From: Cymodocea nodosa
Lineage: Eukaryota > Streptophyta > Magnoliopsida > Alismatales > Cymodoceaceae
Reading direction: 5' to 3'
Assembly: GCA_036874045.1 (NCBI GenBank)
Contig: CM072339.1
Location: 3,975,501 to 4,039,500, forward strand
DNA: 64,000 bases
Position 1 is the first letter of the stretch; every line of letters begins with the position of its first letter. Both the position numbers and the translations under genes were made by a program. Positions 11,001 through 22,411 of this stretch are shown here, piece by piece. Below the pieces are notes generated by a model that was not told where the DNA came from, made no database searches, and saw only the letters and a program-made list of their open reading frames with translations.

Positions 11001-11523
11001 GACAAAACCATATTAAATCAATTATGAAATATGTTTAACTCAACAAAGCACCTTCGTTGGGTTAACTTTTAATTCAACAAACTTGTTTGTTGACTTAAGT
11101 TCACTAAAGTTTATTTCTATTGTTTGTGTAAATTTTACCTCTTAGAACTAAAACTTCTCAGATGTTAATAATTATATAAGTATCAATTTTCTAATTATCA
11201 TCTGTCAGATTACAATAACCATTAAATAGCATCTCCTTTTATAATATATATATGCAATTAAAATCATAATCATCTTTTTATAATATTTCTCCCCCTTTTT
11301 GTCATTAATCAAAAAGATAATTACAGAGAATATATATATATATATATATAAGAGAATTACAACAATGATTTTTGTAAACAAGAATAATAATTGAACACAT
11401 TTACAGAAAAATGTATTATTCAATGAATCAAACAAGTAATACAAACATTACATTTTGTATTCAGAAACCAACAAAAAAAGTTATTAACCCCTCCTAAGTA
11501 TATCACTTATAGCATTACATATT
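11001..11523. other. AT-rich 3' spacer of the copia element
   Basis: This is noncoding sequence between the third ORF and the polypurine tract, with a TA microsatellite at about 11328-11350. I see no gene here. Confidence 0.6.
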
Positions 11524-13760
11524 TTATCTTAGATGCCTAATATCATTTTTGATGTCATTAAACACTACATCTAAGTTAGGAGGTAGCTGGGTTTGCTGTT
11601 CTGCTTGAACTAAATAACGTTGTTGTATATGGTCTGTATCAGGTTGTTGTTGTTGTTGTCGTTGAGGTTTATGCAAGGCTTGGAATTTTTGCAAATCTTT
11701 GACACTAAATGCTCTCATGCCTTTAGTTTTAGAGGGCCAGTCGAATAAAGTCAATTGGCTTACAAGGATTCTACATACAGCATCACCATAAAATAACTTT
11801 GAACTCATATGTTGTAGTTGAGACATAAATACATCAAACCAATTTATTTGAATTCTATTCAGCAGGCCATAAGTTGCATATAAACAGCTTCTGCTGACTT
11901 CCAAATTGTGCCCAACTCTTTGAAATAAATTTGCATGCAATATATTTGCAATAAACCTTGCCTCTGCATTCAGATTTTCCATTAATCTCATTTTAGAATA
12001 TACATCTGGAATTTTTGATAAAGACTGAATGTTCCATTCTAGTTGTCTTATCATGTTAAATCTGTTGGTAACAACAACACCTTCATTCTTTAATCCTAAA
12101 ACTTCAAAAATTAACTTAGGATACAATATAAACTCCTGTTCATTTATTTGAGTTTTCAGAAAATTTCCATTCTTGACCAGATTGCTATAAAAAGCTGCAA
12201 TAAACTATGTGTATTGCTTCCATTTCATTCCTACTAGCAAGAATTTAATGAGGCCTTGAAACTCAAACAGATCTCTTATTTCCATCAAATTTCTGAATTT
12301 TATTAGACGAGCATGCAGAATTTGACATGTAATCAGATTATTGTATTTCTGCAATGCTTCTTCAGATCTAAAATGAATTGCATTACCTTGAATTTTTAAT
12401 ATTGTATACAAAGAAGGTGATACGTGAAGCCGTGATTCAGAGTTTAATTCATCTTCAGGAACCTCTTCTTCAAAATGAATGTCATGTTGTTCCTCTTCCA
12501 AAATATTATCTTGAAGTTGCTTAGGTAAGCTTGATTCTTCTGCTTCAACAGTGTTCGGAACATTATCAATATGCTCAACATTCATTTGTTCAGTCTCAAT
12601 AGAATGTTCAGAGTTCAATTTTTCCACAAATTCTACAGCCGGTGTATCTGTCTATAATTGTTCATTTTGTTCAACAGATAATTCCATTGATTCATGCTGT
12701 GAATTCTCAGAATCTGCTTCTATAGATTCTGTAGAAGGCTGGTTAACTTTTAGCTCTTTAGAGTCTTAACATTTTCAATATCTGCTACTCCAAACAATTC
12801 AGCCTTTGAATTAGTTACTGCTTCAACATTGTCAATTATATCTGCAATAACTTGTTTAATGTCAGGTGCCTAATGCTCTGATTTGTTAATTTCTGCATCA
12901 TCAGGACTTGTACTAATAGAAAAACTTGAGCTCATATTTGACTTGTATTTCTTCTCAAGCTTTCTAGCAAGGGAAAACAAAGTCTCATTATCTTCATCAG
13001 TTTTAGTGTGTTCGGAACTGATGAGTTTATCAGATGCATAATAAGGTACAATGTCTAGACATACATTGTCCTTTGGAAATAAATTTTCATCTGATTTTCC
13101 TTTTTCAATAGACTTTGTTTCCTTAGACATAATTTTTCTAACTTTCCTTCTTCTATTACATTTCTGTTTCTCCTTTTCAAGTATTGCTGTTTTCTTTTCA
13201 AATTTCTTCATAAAAGTTTTCTGCTTTAATTCTTCTAAGTCACTTTCTATTGCAACGGCCTTTCGAATACTATCAACTTATGTTTTTTCTATAGCAATAT
13301 CTGATTCCACTTGTTTTGAATATAAAGGAGTAGGGATAGCTGATTCATACTCTTCCTCAAATGCATGTAGTATTGTACTGTTTATAGGAGTTTGAGGAGT
13401 TCTATTTGATGAACCTACACCTTTTTCCAAATATTTTGCATACTATTCCAAAAATGCAATCTTAGCACATTTCATTCTGTATTCTCTATCAAATTTACTA
13501 TGAATACCCATGTATGTAATATTTGCATCAGTATGTTGAAGTTCTTATCTAACTTCGTCTAATATATCCTGAGGAAAGAAGTAATCTCTATAAAGTTCTG
13601 CTAAACTTTTCTCCACTTGAAATATTTTCTTGAACCAAGTACGTGGAACTTCATCATTCTCTATTTCTTTTCCTTTTGCATCTCTTCTACTTTTGCCTTT
13701 TCCTCTGTCACGACCTTTGAAGAACTTGGAGACCATTGTCGCAGGTTGTAACATCAACAA
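11524..13760 (-). pseudogene. Third (envelope-position) ORF of the SIRE-like element
   Basis: This ORF follows pol, where SIRE elements have an 'env-like' gene of unproven function. It can be followed for about 740 codons through several TAG/TAA stops and a probable frameshift near 12760. The N-terminal third is basic and has low-complexity coiled-coil character (KKFEKKTAILEKEKQKCNRR). The middle is acidic. The C-terminal 230 residues are well defined, with IRDLFEFQGLIKFL, FYSNL, LGLKNEG, FIANILHANLFQRVGHN, LLNRIQINWFDVF and KLFYGD, then a Gln-rich tail. No signal peptide or membrane segment is evident, so envelope is a positional label only. The C-terminal block is homologous to the third ORF of the Athila elements in this window. 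A TAG at 12205-12207 interrupts the block. Confidence 0.8.
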
Positions 13761-15323
13761 GCGGGAAAGATTTTCTTGATAAAGTTTACAAATAACCTAA
13801 GTGCCCATGTAACAAGTGTTTAAATAGGGTTTTTAGGCGTATAACTTAACGTGAAGAGAAGTTGGGTTTAGAAGTAAAATAAATATTGAATAAAGTTTAT
13901 TCAATCAAGGTACCCGAAATATTCAAGTATAACTCGTTGAGTTAACTAACCTAACGAGTAAAACGTTGTCTAGAGGCATTTTTACACGTTACCTTATCTA
14001 ACAAAACGTCTAGTTAGTACATGAAATAATTTTCGGATGCTTCCAATTGAAACAATCCGAAAACAACACACATGTTAAACTTAACATTATCTTGAGAACA
14101 TTGTAAACTATTTGAACATTTTGTCTTTTGAATCTAAAATAGTTTATTTGTCTTCTTAAATTATTTCATCAAGATTTTAAGAGGACATTAATTCAGATTA
14201 ACTAAGATTTGTATTCTAAATTATATTAATATGTTTTTGACATAGTTAATCCTCCCCCTACAAATATACTTCAAATATATTCAATCAACATACAAAATAT
14301 ACTTGTAGTGACAATAAATGTTAAGTATAACTTTACTTTTAAATTTTCTTTTCAAAGACTTCTGTTATCCTGACATCATCAAAAATGATTTCCAGAATCA
14401 ATTCCTACTATATATGAATCAAAACACAACTTTGAACTCAATGTGATTAATTCAAGGAGAATAAAAGAATGTATCTCAAATAAACGTTTTCAAAAGTACT
14501 AATGTTGATTCAATAAATTAGTAGTCATATTAGTAGAAACTATATGCGATTCAAAGATATCTGTAATTAATGAAACAACTTTTTGTTTTCAAAATAGTAA
14601 ATATTGATAATTTTCTTTAAAAGTTAATTTGAAAAGCTTGAATCATACAAGAGCTTTCTAATGTACCTGTGTAATGAGCTTTCAGTCAACAATCCCAGAT
14701 CTGATCAGGACATTAGGTTGCCAAATTTAAAGAATCTTTTTTTAGGACAACAATCCTTATATACCTATCTGCTCAAGTACAAAAGGCTCATGATCAAACT
14801 GATCAATAAACTCTCAAAGATTTTCACTTTGTAAGCACTTTTCATTTTAAGCACAGTATATATGTATTCCATTAATACAGATGTAATAAAACACAAATCT
14901 CATACAATTTTTACTTCTATGATTGTACTGAGAATATGAATCAGTTTCAAAAAGCTTATACTTTTGATTAACAGTTTAAGATAAGTTACATATAACTTAT
15001 TCTACAAGTTTAATCAATTAAGTCAAATTTATGCATGATCATATGCATTTTCCTTGATTCAAAGAAAACATTTAATCAAAATTTCAGAATGTTAGAAGTA
15101 TTTAATGTTTTTCATTTACACTTCTACTAAAAATTGTAAAAACCATTAAAATTGATAAACTACTTTAAAATCAATAAGATACTACTATGATTTTACAATA
15201 AATACATAGTATCTTAAGCAGCAATTTAGATATTACTTTAGATATTTATAATAAGTATATAATATCTATGAGGTGAACAACATCATCAATAATATTTATC
15301 TTTTTATGTGGAGTTTAAGCATT
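13761..15323. other. Spacer between pol and the third ORF of the copia element
   Basis: This is AT-rich noncoding sequence. It contains CGTTGAGTTA-type inverted repeats at about 13930-13960 and a purine-rich run (on the minus strand) at about 14250. Positions 14640-14830 are repeated, inverted, inside Athila element C at about 49955-50155. Confidence 0.65.
14640..14830 (-). repeat. Segment shared with Athila element C
   Basis: Its reverse complement matches about 49955-50155 at roughly nine positions in ten by eye, including CTTTTGTACTTGAGCAGATA, CTGATCAGATCTGGGATTGT and GAAAGCTCTTGTAT. The related Athila element B lacks it at the equivalent site. Confidence 0.85.
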
Positions 15324-16366
15324 TTACACATCACATAGCCTACAAATACCTAAATTTAATCTAATGTTGTAGAATGTATTTTCGTCTAGAGGTTTTGTAA
15401 ATATATTAGCTAATTGATTTTTACTAGACACAAATTCTAATTTAATTTTTCCTTTAATTACGTTATCTCTTAGAAAATGATGTCTAACCTTTATATGCTT
15501 TGCTCTTGAATGTAATAAAGGATTTTTGGAAAGATTAATTGCAGAACTACTATCACAATAAATCTCAGTTGTATCATAAGATAATCCAAAATCTTCTAAA
15601 GTTTGCCTTATCCACAGAATCTGAGTGCAACACAGTGTAGCAGCAATATATTCAGCTTCTGTAGTAGAAAGTACAACATAGTTTTTCTTTTTAGTAAACC
15701 ATGACACCAAATTATTTCCCAATAATTGACATGTGCCACTGGTACTCTTTTTATCAGATTTAGATCCTGCATAATCAGCATCAGTATATCCTATAAGATC
15801 TATTGAACTATCCTTAGAATAATACAGTCCAAAATTTTTAGTTCCTTGTATATATCTAAATATTCTTTTAACTGTAATTAAGTGTGATTCTTTAGGATTA
15901 GATTGAAATCTAGCACAAACATACATAGCAAACATAATATCAAGTCTACTAGCAGTCAAATAAAGTAAAGAACCAATCATACTTCTGTATTTTCTTTGAT
16001 CTATAGATTTTCCTATGTCATCAATATCTAACTTTAAAGTAGTACTCATAGGAGTTCCTCGAATCCTTGTATCATTAAAATTAAATTTCTTAAGCATTTC
16101 ATCTGCATATTTTTCCTGATTTAAAAATATACCTTTATCTTTTATGACACTCAACAAATTAGATCCTAGGTTTTCTACATATAGTACATTCGAAATAACA
16201 CAAGTAGAAGTTATTTGAACATTGCCCATACCTATGATTTCATCTTTGCTTTTGTTTCCAAATGTTACACTTCCTTTCATGGTATTTGTAAAATTTTGTA
16301 ATAGACTTTCCTATCTGGTCATGTGACTTGACGCTCCACTGTCCAAGATCCATTTTGATGTTGTTT
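15324..16366 (-). pseudogene. Copia pol remnant: protease start fused to RT end and RNase H
   Basis: The frame begins at the protease active site (WILDSGASSHM, with DSG at 16343-16335) and a TAG lies shortly after it. From 16280 to 15324 it is open for 318 codons. Within about 60 residues the protease text (NVLYVENLGSNLLSV) changes to the RT C-terminus (GIFLNQEKYADEMLKKF), so the rest of protease, all of integrase and most of RT, including the YVDD site, were removed by an in-frame deletion. RNase H is intact in outline: DADYAGSKSDKKSTSG, LSTTEAEY, IYCDSSSAI and a final HIKVRHHFLRD. The product could not integrate DNA. Confidence 0.9.
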
Positions 16367-16399
16367 CCTCCTGCAACAGAAATTAAGAAAAACTTTTTC

Positions 16400-18648
16400 T
16401 TAGTACCCAATGTTGTTGAGGACCAAGTTCATTAAACACGTATTTCTTCTTTTGTTTAAAAATAGATTAACATTATCATTTATATTCTTATTAGTTGTAA
16501 GTACTATTGATTTATCATTAGCTTCATACTCACAAATAGCATTATTACTTTTACAATCATTCTTTTTGTTTTCAGATGTAGTATAATCAAGACCAAACAG
16601 ATTTTTATCAGATGTTAATTTATTTTGGTCATACTTATACATTTCAATAAGTTCATAGCAAGATTTTGTATTTGTATTAACATTTTCCGTACATACAAAA
16701 TCTTTTTCTACACAAGAATTTTTAGTTTTATCACATGCAGAATGAGTAATTGGTCTAATACCAGTGTATTGAATTACATGCTCAGGTTTTTGAATTTTCA
16801 GTTTACTACAATTGTCTAAAATTTTAGAAACATTAGAAACTGAATTTCCAGAACAAAAATCAAGATTTTTAGAAACATTTATAGTCATGTTAGAAGTACA
16901 ATTTGACAAATTACATTGATTTATATTATTACTGTGTGATTCATCCCTTGAAGTACCTACTTCTACATATTTATTACCTTATTTCATAATAAAAGGAATT
17001 TTAGACTTAGATTTACTTAAACTGCAACTAATAAATCCTTTATAGGCTTTATATTCAGGATATTCAGGATAATCAAATCCTAAGCCAAATTTATAAGACA
17101 CCGCATGGGTACTAGTTTGTTTGTTTAACTTAGTTTGACTTAAACTCCATTTCTCAATGGTAGAATTTAAATTTTGCTCTCTCAATTTTAATTTATCTAT
17201 CTCTAATTCAAGTTCATTTATATTGTTTCTCAATATTTTATTTTCAGATTCTATCTTTAATTTTTCACCATTTATATTCTATATTTGTTCATGCAAGATA
17301 CATTCATTAAATCTAAATTTTTGCAAATCTCTAGCATGATTTTCATTATCACATTTAAAGTTTTCTAAAGTAGTAGACAGGAAACAATTTTCTTCTTCCA
17401 TAATGGATGAAGATTTTCTAATATTCTTATTTTCCAGTTTACAAACTTTAAGTTTTTTTAATAATGCATGATAAGCACATAATAATTCATCAAAGTTGAA
17501 ATCTGAATGACTTTCAAGATCAGATATTACCTCAGACTCATCTGCCATGAAGCACACATAAGCAACGTCTTCTAACTCTTGTTCTCCTTCTGAATGTGAA
17601 GATTTTGATGCTGATTCCTCAAATTTAGACTCTTTAGACATGTCATCCTAAGTGACCTTCAAAGCCTTTTTCTTGTAAAATTTTTCTGAGTTTTCTGAGC
17701 AGTCTTCTTCTGATTTGTCCTACTTTGCTTTTCATTTTTCCTCATAGGACAATCTGGAGAAAGATGTCCAGCTTTCTTATAGTTGTAACATACATACTTT
17801 CTGGATGAAGAATTCTTGTCATTTAGTGATTTTGACGTTGAAGGTTTATCATTTTTGTTCATTTGTTGTTTCCTAGCTTTCCATGCTTTCTTGAATTTCC
17901 TAGTCAGCAAAATCAAATCCTCGTCAGAATCAGTAGATATATCAGAATCTGAATTAATTCGAAGGCTATTTCTTTCTTCATTTTTAGTTTGTTGTGACTC
18001 AATGATTCATTTAATTAAACTTCATAAGCTGTTAAATTTCCTATAAGTTCATTCATAGTATAAACATTTAAATCTCGTGATTCCTCAATTGATGTTACTT
18101 TCTGAGACCATTTAGAACTTAGGGATCTGAGAATTCTCCCCACCAAATTCTTTTGTTCAAAATTCTTTCTAAACATTTTAAAGAGTTTATGATATCAAGA
18201 AATCTAGAAAACATCTCAGAAACATTTTCGTCTTCATGCATCTTAAAGAGTTCATACTTATGAATCAACATGTTTATTTTAGTCTCTTTAACTTGAGAAG
18301 TACATTCATGTGAAACTTGTAATGCATGCCACACCTCATAAGCAGATTTATATGCCTACACTTTACTGAACTGTTCATAACTCAATGCACAAAATAAAAT
18401 ATTTAAACCCTTAGCATTCAGAGTTTCATTTTCTTTTTCAATAATTGTCCAAGTATTACAAGGAGTAGTTAACAAAGTATATGATTAAGAAATCATGAAC
18501 CATAACTTATGATTTATACTTTGAAGAAAAACATTCATCTTATATTTCCAATATTCAAAAACAGTCATCCTGTATTTCATCAAATAAAAGAGGACGATTA
18601 AGATTTTGGCCTTCATGTAAAGAAAAATTACCATTTCCAGTAGCCATT
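16400..18648 (-). pseudogene. Copia gag, SIRE type, degraded
   Basis: Gag packages element RNA. Read on the minus strand it starts MATGNGNFSL at 18648. The UBN2-type gag domain (MWHALQVSHECTSQVKETKIN, 18334-18119) is followed by a zinc-knuckle region at about 17780 reading CYNYKKAGHLSPDC. There the second Cys of the CX2CX4HX4C motif has become Tyr, so zinc binding should be lost. Next come a long acidic and coiled-coil part (17641-16979) and an Asn/Ser-rich linker (16909-16400). Several stops and shifts break the frame. The first 100 codons after the start are badly decayed. Confidence 0.85.
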
Positions 18649-18833
18649 TTACCTTAGATTTTTCAACCTATTTTATTTTGAACAGTCTAAAAGCTTTAAA
18701 ACAACTTGAGCCTTAAATCAAGAAAGTTAAACGTATGCTTAGATATTAATTTCTGTTTAAAAACAAGGAAGGTAGAATAAGCAACAATATTAAATAAGTT
18801 GGTATAGATTTTATATCAAATATTATTAACAAA

Positions 18834-18845
18834 GCTCTGATACCA
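18834..18845 (-). promoter_or_regulatory. Primer binding site for initiator Met tRNA
   Basis: The minus strand reads TGGTATCAGAGC, the standard plant copia primer site, two bases after the LTR end at 18848. Confidence 0.93.
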
Positions 18846-18847
18846 CT

Positions 18848-18943
18848 TGTAGGATTGTATGGCTACACAAGAGAGGGTGAATTGTGTATTTTTAATATTT
18901 TCTGAAATATAATTGAAACTTTAAAACTCAAAAACAAGTCGAG
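18848..18943 (-). repeat. 5' LTR remnant of the copia element
   Basis: This is the last 96 bp of the LTR, ending CCATACAATCCTACA on the minus strand. It matches 8150-8244 in opposite orientation. The LTR is truncated at 18944. Confidence 0.85.
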
Positions 18944-18986
18944 AAAACACTAGAGATTACTCTAGAAAAACAGGTCAAGAGGGCAT

Positions 18987-19027
18987 AATCCAAGTTTTTC
19001 TAGTGTAGTACTAGGAAAACACAAACA
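18987..19027 (+). repeat. 5' LTR stub of Athila B
   Basis: AATCCAAGTTTTTCTAG... ends ACACAAACA just before the primer site and matches the end of the 3' LTR at 35018-35057. The rest of this LTR is deleted. Confidence 0.8.
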
Positions 19028-19034
19028 AGTTTTA

Positions 19035-19052
19035 TGGCGCTGTTGCCGAGGA
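19035..19052 (+). promoter_or_regulatory. Primer binding site, Asp tRNA type
   Basis: TGGCGCTGTTGCCGAGGA differs at two positions from the complement of the plant Asp-tRNA 3' end that is used by Athila/Tat elements. Confidence 0.85.
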
Positions 19053-19156
19053 ATTGAATTGAATTCACTAGAATTGAATTGAATTAATATAAGCAACTAT
19101 TAGAGCTGTTTTGTTTTAATAGCCAGAGTTGTATGTTTTTTTCTGTAATTGAGAAT

Positions 19157-20032
19157 ATGGCATATGCTTATGCCCAAAGATTTCTGAAACCTGTAATTAG
19201 CATATGTGAATTCTGCAATTCTGAAGGACACAATATTTCTGACTGTTTGAAATTGAGACGTTTACAGATGGTTAGATCCCATGAACAACAAATGAATTAT
19301 CCTCAATATAATAGAGCCGAGTATGAGAATCCTATAGTTTACCAACCTAATGGTCAGTATAGAATGTGTAATATGTTGAGAGACACTGAAGTTTGGGATA
19401 GGTATTACAGACTGGAGCGTAGTATAGAGCAAAATCTGGACAAACTAGAATACTTTAAGTGTCAACAACAAGAAGTCAACCAATTAAACTATAAAGAAGC
19501 ATATTCAGAACCTTAAAAGGATGTAATTTATGAAACTAAAAAAACAATAATGAAAATTGATCAAAAATTGAATGCAATGAAATTAGATGATCTTGAAACA
19601 AAATTACAACCATTAGACGAATATACAATGAAAATACAAGTTATGCAACAGGACAATGAAAATTATAAACATGCATAATTTGCAAAATATACACCAAACA
19701 GAAAATACTAATGCAAGAGAATTTAAAAAATGCACTTTAAAACTAAAAACAATTGGAGATCATAATCACGAAAATGATATACAAAAAAATCATGAGAATA
19801 ACGAAAATCTAGAAGATGTATGTCTAACATTAAGATCTGGAACTAATATACCACCAAGAACTCAAAATGAAAATGATATGAAGGTGGATAAGAGTAAAAA
19901 TCAAAATGATAATGAAAATGTAATAGCTGAAAATCTAGAAATCACTAAAGAACAATCTGAATCTGCGAATGAAGCTAAAAAAGATCAAACAAATCAATTG
20001 AAAGAAGATTTATTAAACACTTTAGCAAAATA
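19157..20032 (+). pseudogene. Gag zinc-knuckle block of Athila B, truncated
   Basis: The frame starts MAYAYAQRFLKP. The zinc knuckle CEFCNSEGHNISDC (CX2CX4HX4C) follows within 20 residues, then a Tyr/Asn-rich part and a Lys/Glu-rich linker with DVCLTLRSGTNIPPR. Comparable linkers join gag to protease in Athila. The main capsid domain of gag is absent at this 5' position. After about 20030 the text jumps to the RNase H region, so protease and RT are missing. Stops at 19516 and about 19676 break the frame. Confidence 0.8.
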
Positions 20033-20881
20033 GCTAGACCTTTAACTAATCTATTAAAAGATCTTCCATTTAACTTTGATAAAATTGCAAGGAAGCATTT
20101 TTCAGACTTAAGACTAGCTTAATTTCAACTCCTATAATTCAAGCACCTGATTGAAACCATCCATTTGAATTAATGTGCGATGCTTCTGATTTTGCTGTAG
20201 GAGCAGTGTTAGGACAGAAGATAAAAAAATCTCCTAGAGTGATTCATTATGCAAGCAAAACCTTAACTGAAGCTCAAGTTAATTACACAACTTAATATAT
20301 TAGAAAAAGTAGTAAATCCTACTAGAACAGATTGGGTTAATACATTGATAGATGCACTTTGGGCTTATAGAACAACTTATAAAACGAGCTTAGGTATGTC
20401 ACCTTTTAGGCTAATATATGAAAAAAGTTGTCATTTACCTACTAAAATAGAACATAAAGCTTATTGGGCATTAAAAACTCTGAACACTAATTTAAATCAA
20501 GCTACTGAAAATAGAAAAATGTAATTAATTGAATTAGAAGAATTTAGAAATGAAGCTTATTCGAAGACTGTAAGAGAAAAAGAGAAAATTAAATTTTGGC
20601 ATGATAGAAAAATTATTCCAAAAAGCTTTGAAATAGGACAAGAAGTATATCTTTATATGACTAGACACCATAACCATCCGAGAAAATTAACATCTAGATG
20701 GGTAGGACCTTACATAGTTCGAAATATTTATCCTTATGGAGCTATTGAAATTGAAAATCCTAAAAATCAGAATATATTGAAAGTAAATGGACAAAGACTG
20801 AAACCTATTCTGAAAACACCAAAAAGCTCCTTTGGAATTATGGAAGAAGTCAGAGTAAAGGACTACTCGAGCTTTACTTAG
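20033..20881 (+). pseudogene. RNase H and integrase C-terminal remnants of Athila B
   Basis: 20033-20290 holds the RT/RNase H junction and the RNase H start (ELMCDASDFAVGAVLGQK), broken by small indels. At about 20295 the text jumps from NYTT to the end of the integrase core ([14 protein letters not shown]), losing the rest of RNase H and all catalytic integrase residues. The integrase C-terminal domain, with RWVGPYIVRNIYPYGAIEIE, is open to the TAG at 20881. Confidence 0.85.
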
Positions 20882-21451
20882 TAGAAAATCAATTTTTATG
20901 TTGATATAAATAAATACAAAATATTAAAAAATATATATATATAAAATATAAAAATCGTTGCGGTTAAACCGATTCGATCCATCGGTATGACCGGAACATA
21001 AAAAATATGTATATTAATTTTCAGAAAAAATGTTGGTTTTACCGAAACATAGTATCGGTTCAACTGGAAAAAAAATTAGGTCTGACCGAAACATAGTATC
21101 GGTTAAACCAGTATAAAAAATAGAAAAACTATTATCTATAATATTTTTATTGTTATATTTGCTTGTACGAGGAGTCTGTTGAGTAATATTTAACTCAACG
21201 AGCTTACTCCGTTAAGTCTGGAGTTTGTCAACGAGCTTATTCCGTCGAGTTAATTGTAACTCAATGGAGTACTTTAGCTAAGACCTCGGATAAAATAGTA
21301 ATAGTTGGTTCAGGAAATGACCCGATTACCCGCCTAAACTTAAGGCTTATTTAAATTAAAACCTAAGGTTTTGGGGGAATTATCCGATAAATCATTTAGA
21401 ATCTAGAATAGTAGAAATCAAAGTGATTCTATGCTGTTGTGTAACTCCACG
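20882..21451 (+). repeat. Pol / third-ORF gap with two palindrome arrays (copy 1)
   Basis: 20950-21120 has GGTTCAACCG / CGGTNNNACCG words similar to the Harbinger minisatellite. 21170-21260 has CCGTTGAGTTA ... TAACTCAACG inverted repeats. These are followed by a conserved leader (GCTTATTTAAATTAAAACCT at about 21346) running to the third-ORF ATG. Confidence 0.8.
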
Positions 21452-22402
21452 ATGAGGAAGATGAAGCCTGAATTCTGGGAAGAGGCAGTGGACACCGCAC
21501 AGTTTCTGAAGGAATGTGAAGAATGGCACACACGGTAGAAGATCAGGAATACAACAACAGAGAAAGAGCTACAGAAGGTAGAATCAGAACTCTTTCACTT
21601 CAGGAAAATTTTGGTTGAGTTAGAAATACAGATACCACAGATAATGGAGACACGAATTAGAGTGGCAACTGAAATTGTAGTAAGTAAAGAAAGAAAGATA
21701 TGGCCAAACAATGAAGTAATCCTAGAATTGATCCAACGTAAGTCCCGGCTCTAGTTCAAAAGACGGATCTGTAGACAAGCTAGATGGGCGATCTAGGAGT
21801 AAGAAAGGAAAGGAAATGAAGAAGAGGCAACTGAAGAACAAGATGAACCAACTGCTGAAAGACCTGGTCTTGAGGAACAGCAGTCAGGACCTCTAGTTTA
21901 GCCAACAGAGCCATTACCACAAGTTGCATTTGCTTGGCCGAGAACTGAAGAAGAAGGGAAAGAATTTACTAGCTTGGTCAAGACAGTAAGAGACCAAGGT
22001 GATACTCAAGAGATAGCTACGACTAAGGCACATATTTTATATGATGCCATTAAGAAAAAAAGGGTCGAAGAAAGGATAAGGGCCCAGTACAAAATAAAAG
22101 TTGAACAGTATCAGGTAGTGACTAAATCAAGTGCTACAGGAGAGGCTGGTCCTCCGAGACCAGCAATTATAAAAAAAGTTAAACAGGAAGAGCCAATACC
22201 TGCGGCTCAAATGCCTACAGAGCTTACTTTTGTAGATTTAATTTCAGAAGATCATGAGGAAGAACAGGCACAACTAATCAGAAAAAAGGAAGGAAAAGAA
22301 AATGTGCCTGAATATGAGGAAATTAAATTTGAAGTACTAATTTTTACAGGGCCTGTGGAGCAAATTTTTATTAACCTACTATCTGATTCTGAGGAGGAGT
22401 AG
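21452..22402 (+). pseudogene. Athila third ORF, N-terminal half, copy 1
   Basis: The product is of unknown function, encoded in the envelope position. The frame starts MRKMKPEFWEE, then has an acidic, coiled-coil-like part (EKELQKVESELF, RIRVATEIVV), a Gln/Glu/Pro-rich linker, and AHILYDAIKKKRVEE. TAG stops at 21536 and 21794 stand where sister copies have CAA/CAG and TGG. The copy keeps CAG at 22184 and 22265, where copy 2 has TAG. At 22402 it ends in a GGAGGAG run fused directly to an LTR start. Confidence 0.8.
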
Positions 22403-22411
22403 GAGGAGCTG

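Larger units (their letters stand above)
10981..18943 (-). mobile_element. SIRE/Maximus-like Ty1/copia retrotransposon body, deleted
   Basis: The order on the minus strand is: 5' LTR remnant (18943-18848), Met-tRNA primer site, gag (18648 to about 16400), start of protease fused to the end of RT plus RNase H (about 16360-15324), a 1.5-kb spacer, an envelope-position ORF (13760-11524), polypurine tract, and 3' LTR. A third ORF after pol is characteristic of the SIRE lineage. Integrase and most of RT are deleted, so the copy is non-autonomous. The 5' LTR is cut after about 96 bp and joined to other sequence at 18944. Confidence 0.88.

Noticed and set aside
11328-11350. TA run as an origin or other special site
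   Set aside because: It is an ordinary microsatellite in AT-rich DNA; several similar runs occur in the window.
11524-13760. True retroviral-type envelope gene
   Set aside because: I see no signal peptide, furin-like site, fusion peptide or membrane anchor; only the position is envelope-like.
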